Shown one piece after another: positions 4,935 to 5,261 of a stretch of DNA of 5,261 nt. Origin of the DNA: an archaeon (lineage in GTDB: Archaea > Iainarchaeota > Iainarchaeia > Iainarchaeales > GCA-2688035); assembly GCA_030616665.1 (NCBI GenBank), contig JAUWWX010000076.1, forward strand, positions 1 to 5,261. Direction: 5' to 3'. How positions within the stretch are numbered: the stretch's first letter is position 1; each line of letters opens with the position of its first letter. Below the pieces are notes generated by a model. That model made no database searches and was not told the origin of the DNA. It saw only the letters and a program-made list of their open reading frames with translations. The translations under genes were made by a program, and so were the position numbers.

Positions 4935-5261
4935 ATGGAAGTGCTTGTCACAGGCAGCCAGGGCCTTGTTGGAAAGAGGCTTGCTGCTGCTTTGGAGAGA
5001 AAAGGCCACAGCATAAAAGAGTTTGACGTTGCTTTGGGAAACGACCTGCTTAGTCCAGAGCAGTGCAGGAAAGCATGCAAAGGCGCTGACGCAGTCTACC
5101 ACCTTGCAGCAGTCTTGGACGAGAAAAGCAAAATGTTGTTCAAGGTCAACGTAAACGGAACTGAAAACATTTTGCAGGCAGCTGCAAAGGCAAGATGCAG
5201 CCAGTTCATTTACCTGAGCACTGCCGGCGTGCACGGCAATTTCAAGGGAACGGTTGACGAG
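4935..5261 (+). CDS. NAD-dependent epimerase/dehydratase (extended SDR), 3'-truncated by the window
   Basis: This is the N-terminal 109 residues of an extended short-chain dehydrogenase/reductase, the family of nucleotide-sugar epimerases and dehydratases. It starts MEVLVTGSQGLVGKRL, whose TGxxGxxG (6-13) is the Rossmann dinucleotide loop. An acidic residue at the end of the second strand (Asp31) favours NAD over NADP. YHLAA (55-59), KVNVNGTENIL (70-80) and FIYLSTAGVHG (91-101) are the next conserved blocks. The catalytic YxxxK and the substrate-binding C-terminal half lie beyond the window, so the sugar or other substrate cannot be named. The frame stays open to the last base. It diverges from the transporter gene with 67 bases between start codons. 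A minus-strand frame over the same bases is a shadow, since these family motifs are only in the plus frame. Confidence 0.92.
   Translation, partial: MEVLVTGSQGLVGKRLAAALERKGHSIKEFDVALGNDLLSPEQCRKACKGADAVYHLAAVLDEKSKMLFKVNVNGTENILQAAAKARCSQFIYLSTAGVHGNFKGTVDE

Noticed and set aside
4920..5234. 104-codon open frame on the minus strand
   Set aside because: It is antisense to the plus-strand epimerase, whose Rossmann motif and later SDR blocks are clear; the minus translation shows no family features and overlaps the promoter.
1..5261. CRISPR array, tRNA or rRNA gene, insertion sequence, attachment site
   Set aside because: No regularly spaced repeats, cloverleaf, rRNA-like block, transposase or terminal repeats were seen; almost all bases are assigned to protein genes.

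Overview
The window looks like compact archaeal chromosomal DNA. The evidence is an archaeal-type SRP54 with an M domain, an archaeal-type A24 prepilin peptidase with the characteristic C-terminal segment, an RNA 3'-phosphate cyclase, GTG starts, GGTGA-type ribosome binding sites, and AT-rich TATA-like elements instead of bacterial -35/-10 boxes. Genes are packed so tightly that the only non-coding stretch over 40 bases is 4868-4934. Lineage cannot be fixed from this alone; a small-genome DPANN-type or similar uncultivated archaeon is my inference, held with low confidence.

Layout. Plus strand, left: the 3' part of an SRP54 gene (to 1210; its 5' end lies outside the window), then a type IV prepilin/prearchaellin peptidase (1246-2064). 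Both concern membrane delivery and processing of proteins: SRP54 brings nascent membrane proteins, which would include class III signal-peptide pilins, to the membrane, and the A24 peptidase trims pilin-type leaders there. Minus strand, middle: a three-gene cluster read right to left, made of a 12-TM major facilitator transporter (4867-3605), RtcA (3605-2529, sharing 1 base with the transporter stop) and a small basic protein that resembles a low-molecular-weight tyrosine phosphatase with a broken P-loop (2514-2071). The plus and minus groups converge with only 6 bases between stop codons. Plus strand, right: the first 109 codons of an NAD-dependent epimerase/dehydratase (from 4935), which runs off the window.

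Regulation. The transporter cluster and the epimerase diverge from one 67-base region with a single AT-rich TATA-like element that appears to serve both directions. The epimerase side would give an almost leaderless mRNA. The transporter side would give a short leader with a good Shine-Dalgarno, part of which can fold into a small hairpin with the start codon.

The item most worth following is the RtcA-linked phosphatase-like protein. It keeps the presumptive nucleophile Cys, the P-loop Ser and a Pro-Asp, but lacks the P-loop Arg, and both ends are strongly basic. A perfect 10-bp hairpin ends exactly at the rtcA stop just ahead of it. I see no tRNA, rRNA, CRISPR array, insertion sequence or integration site.
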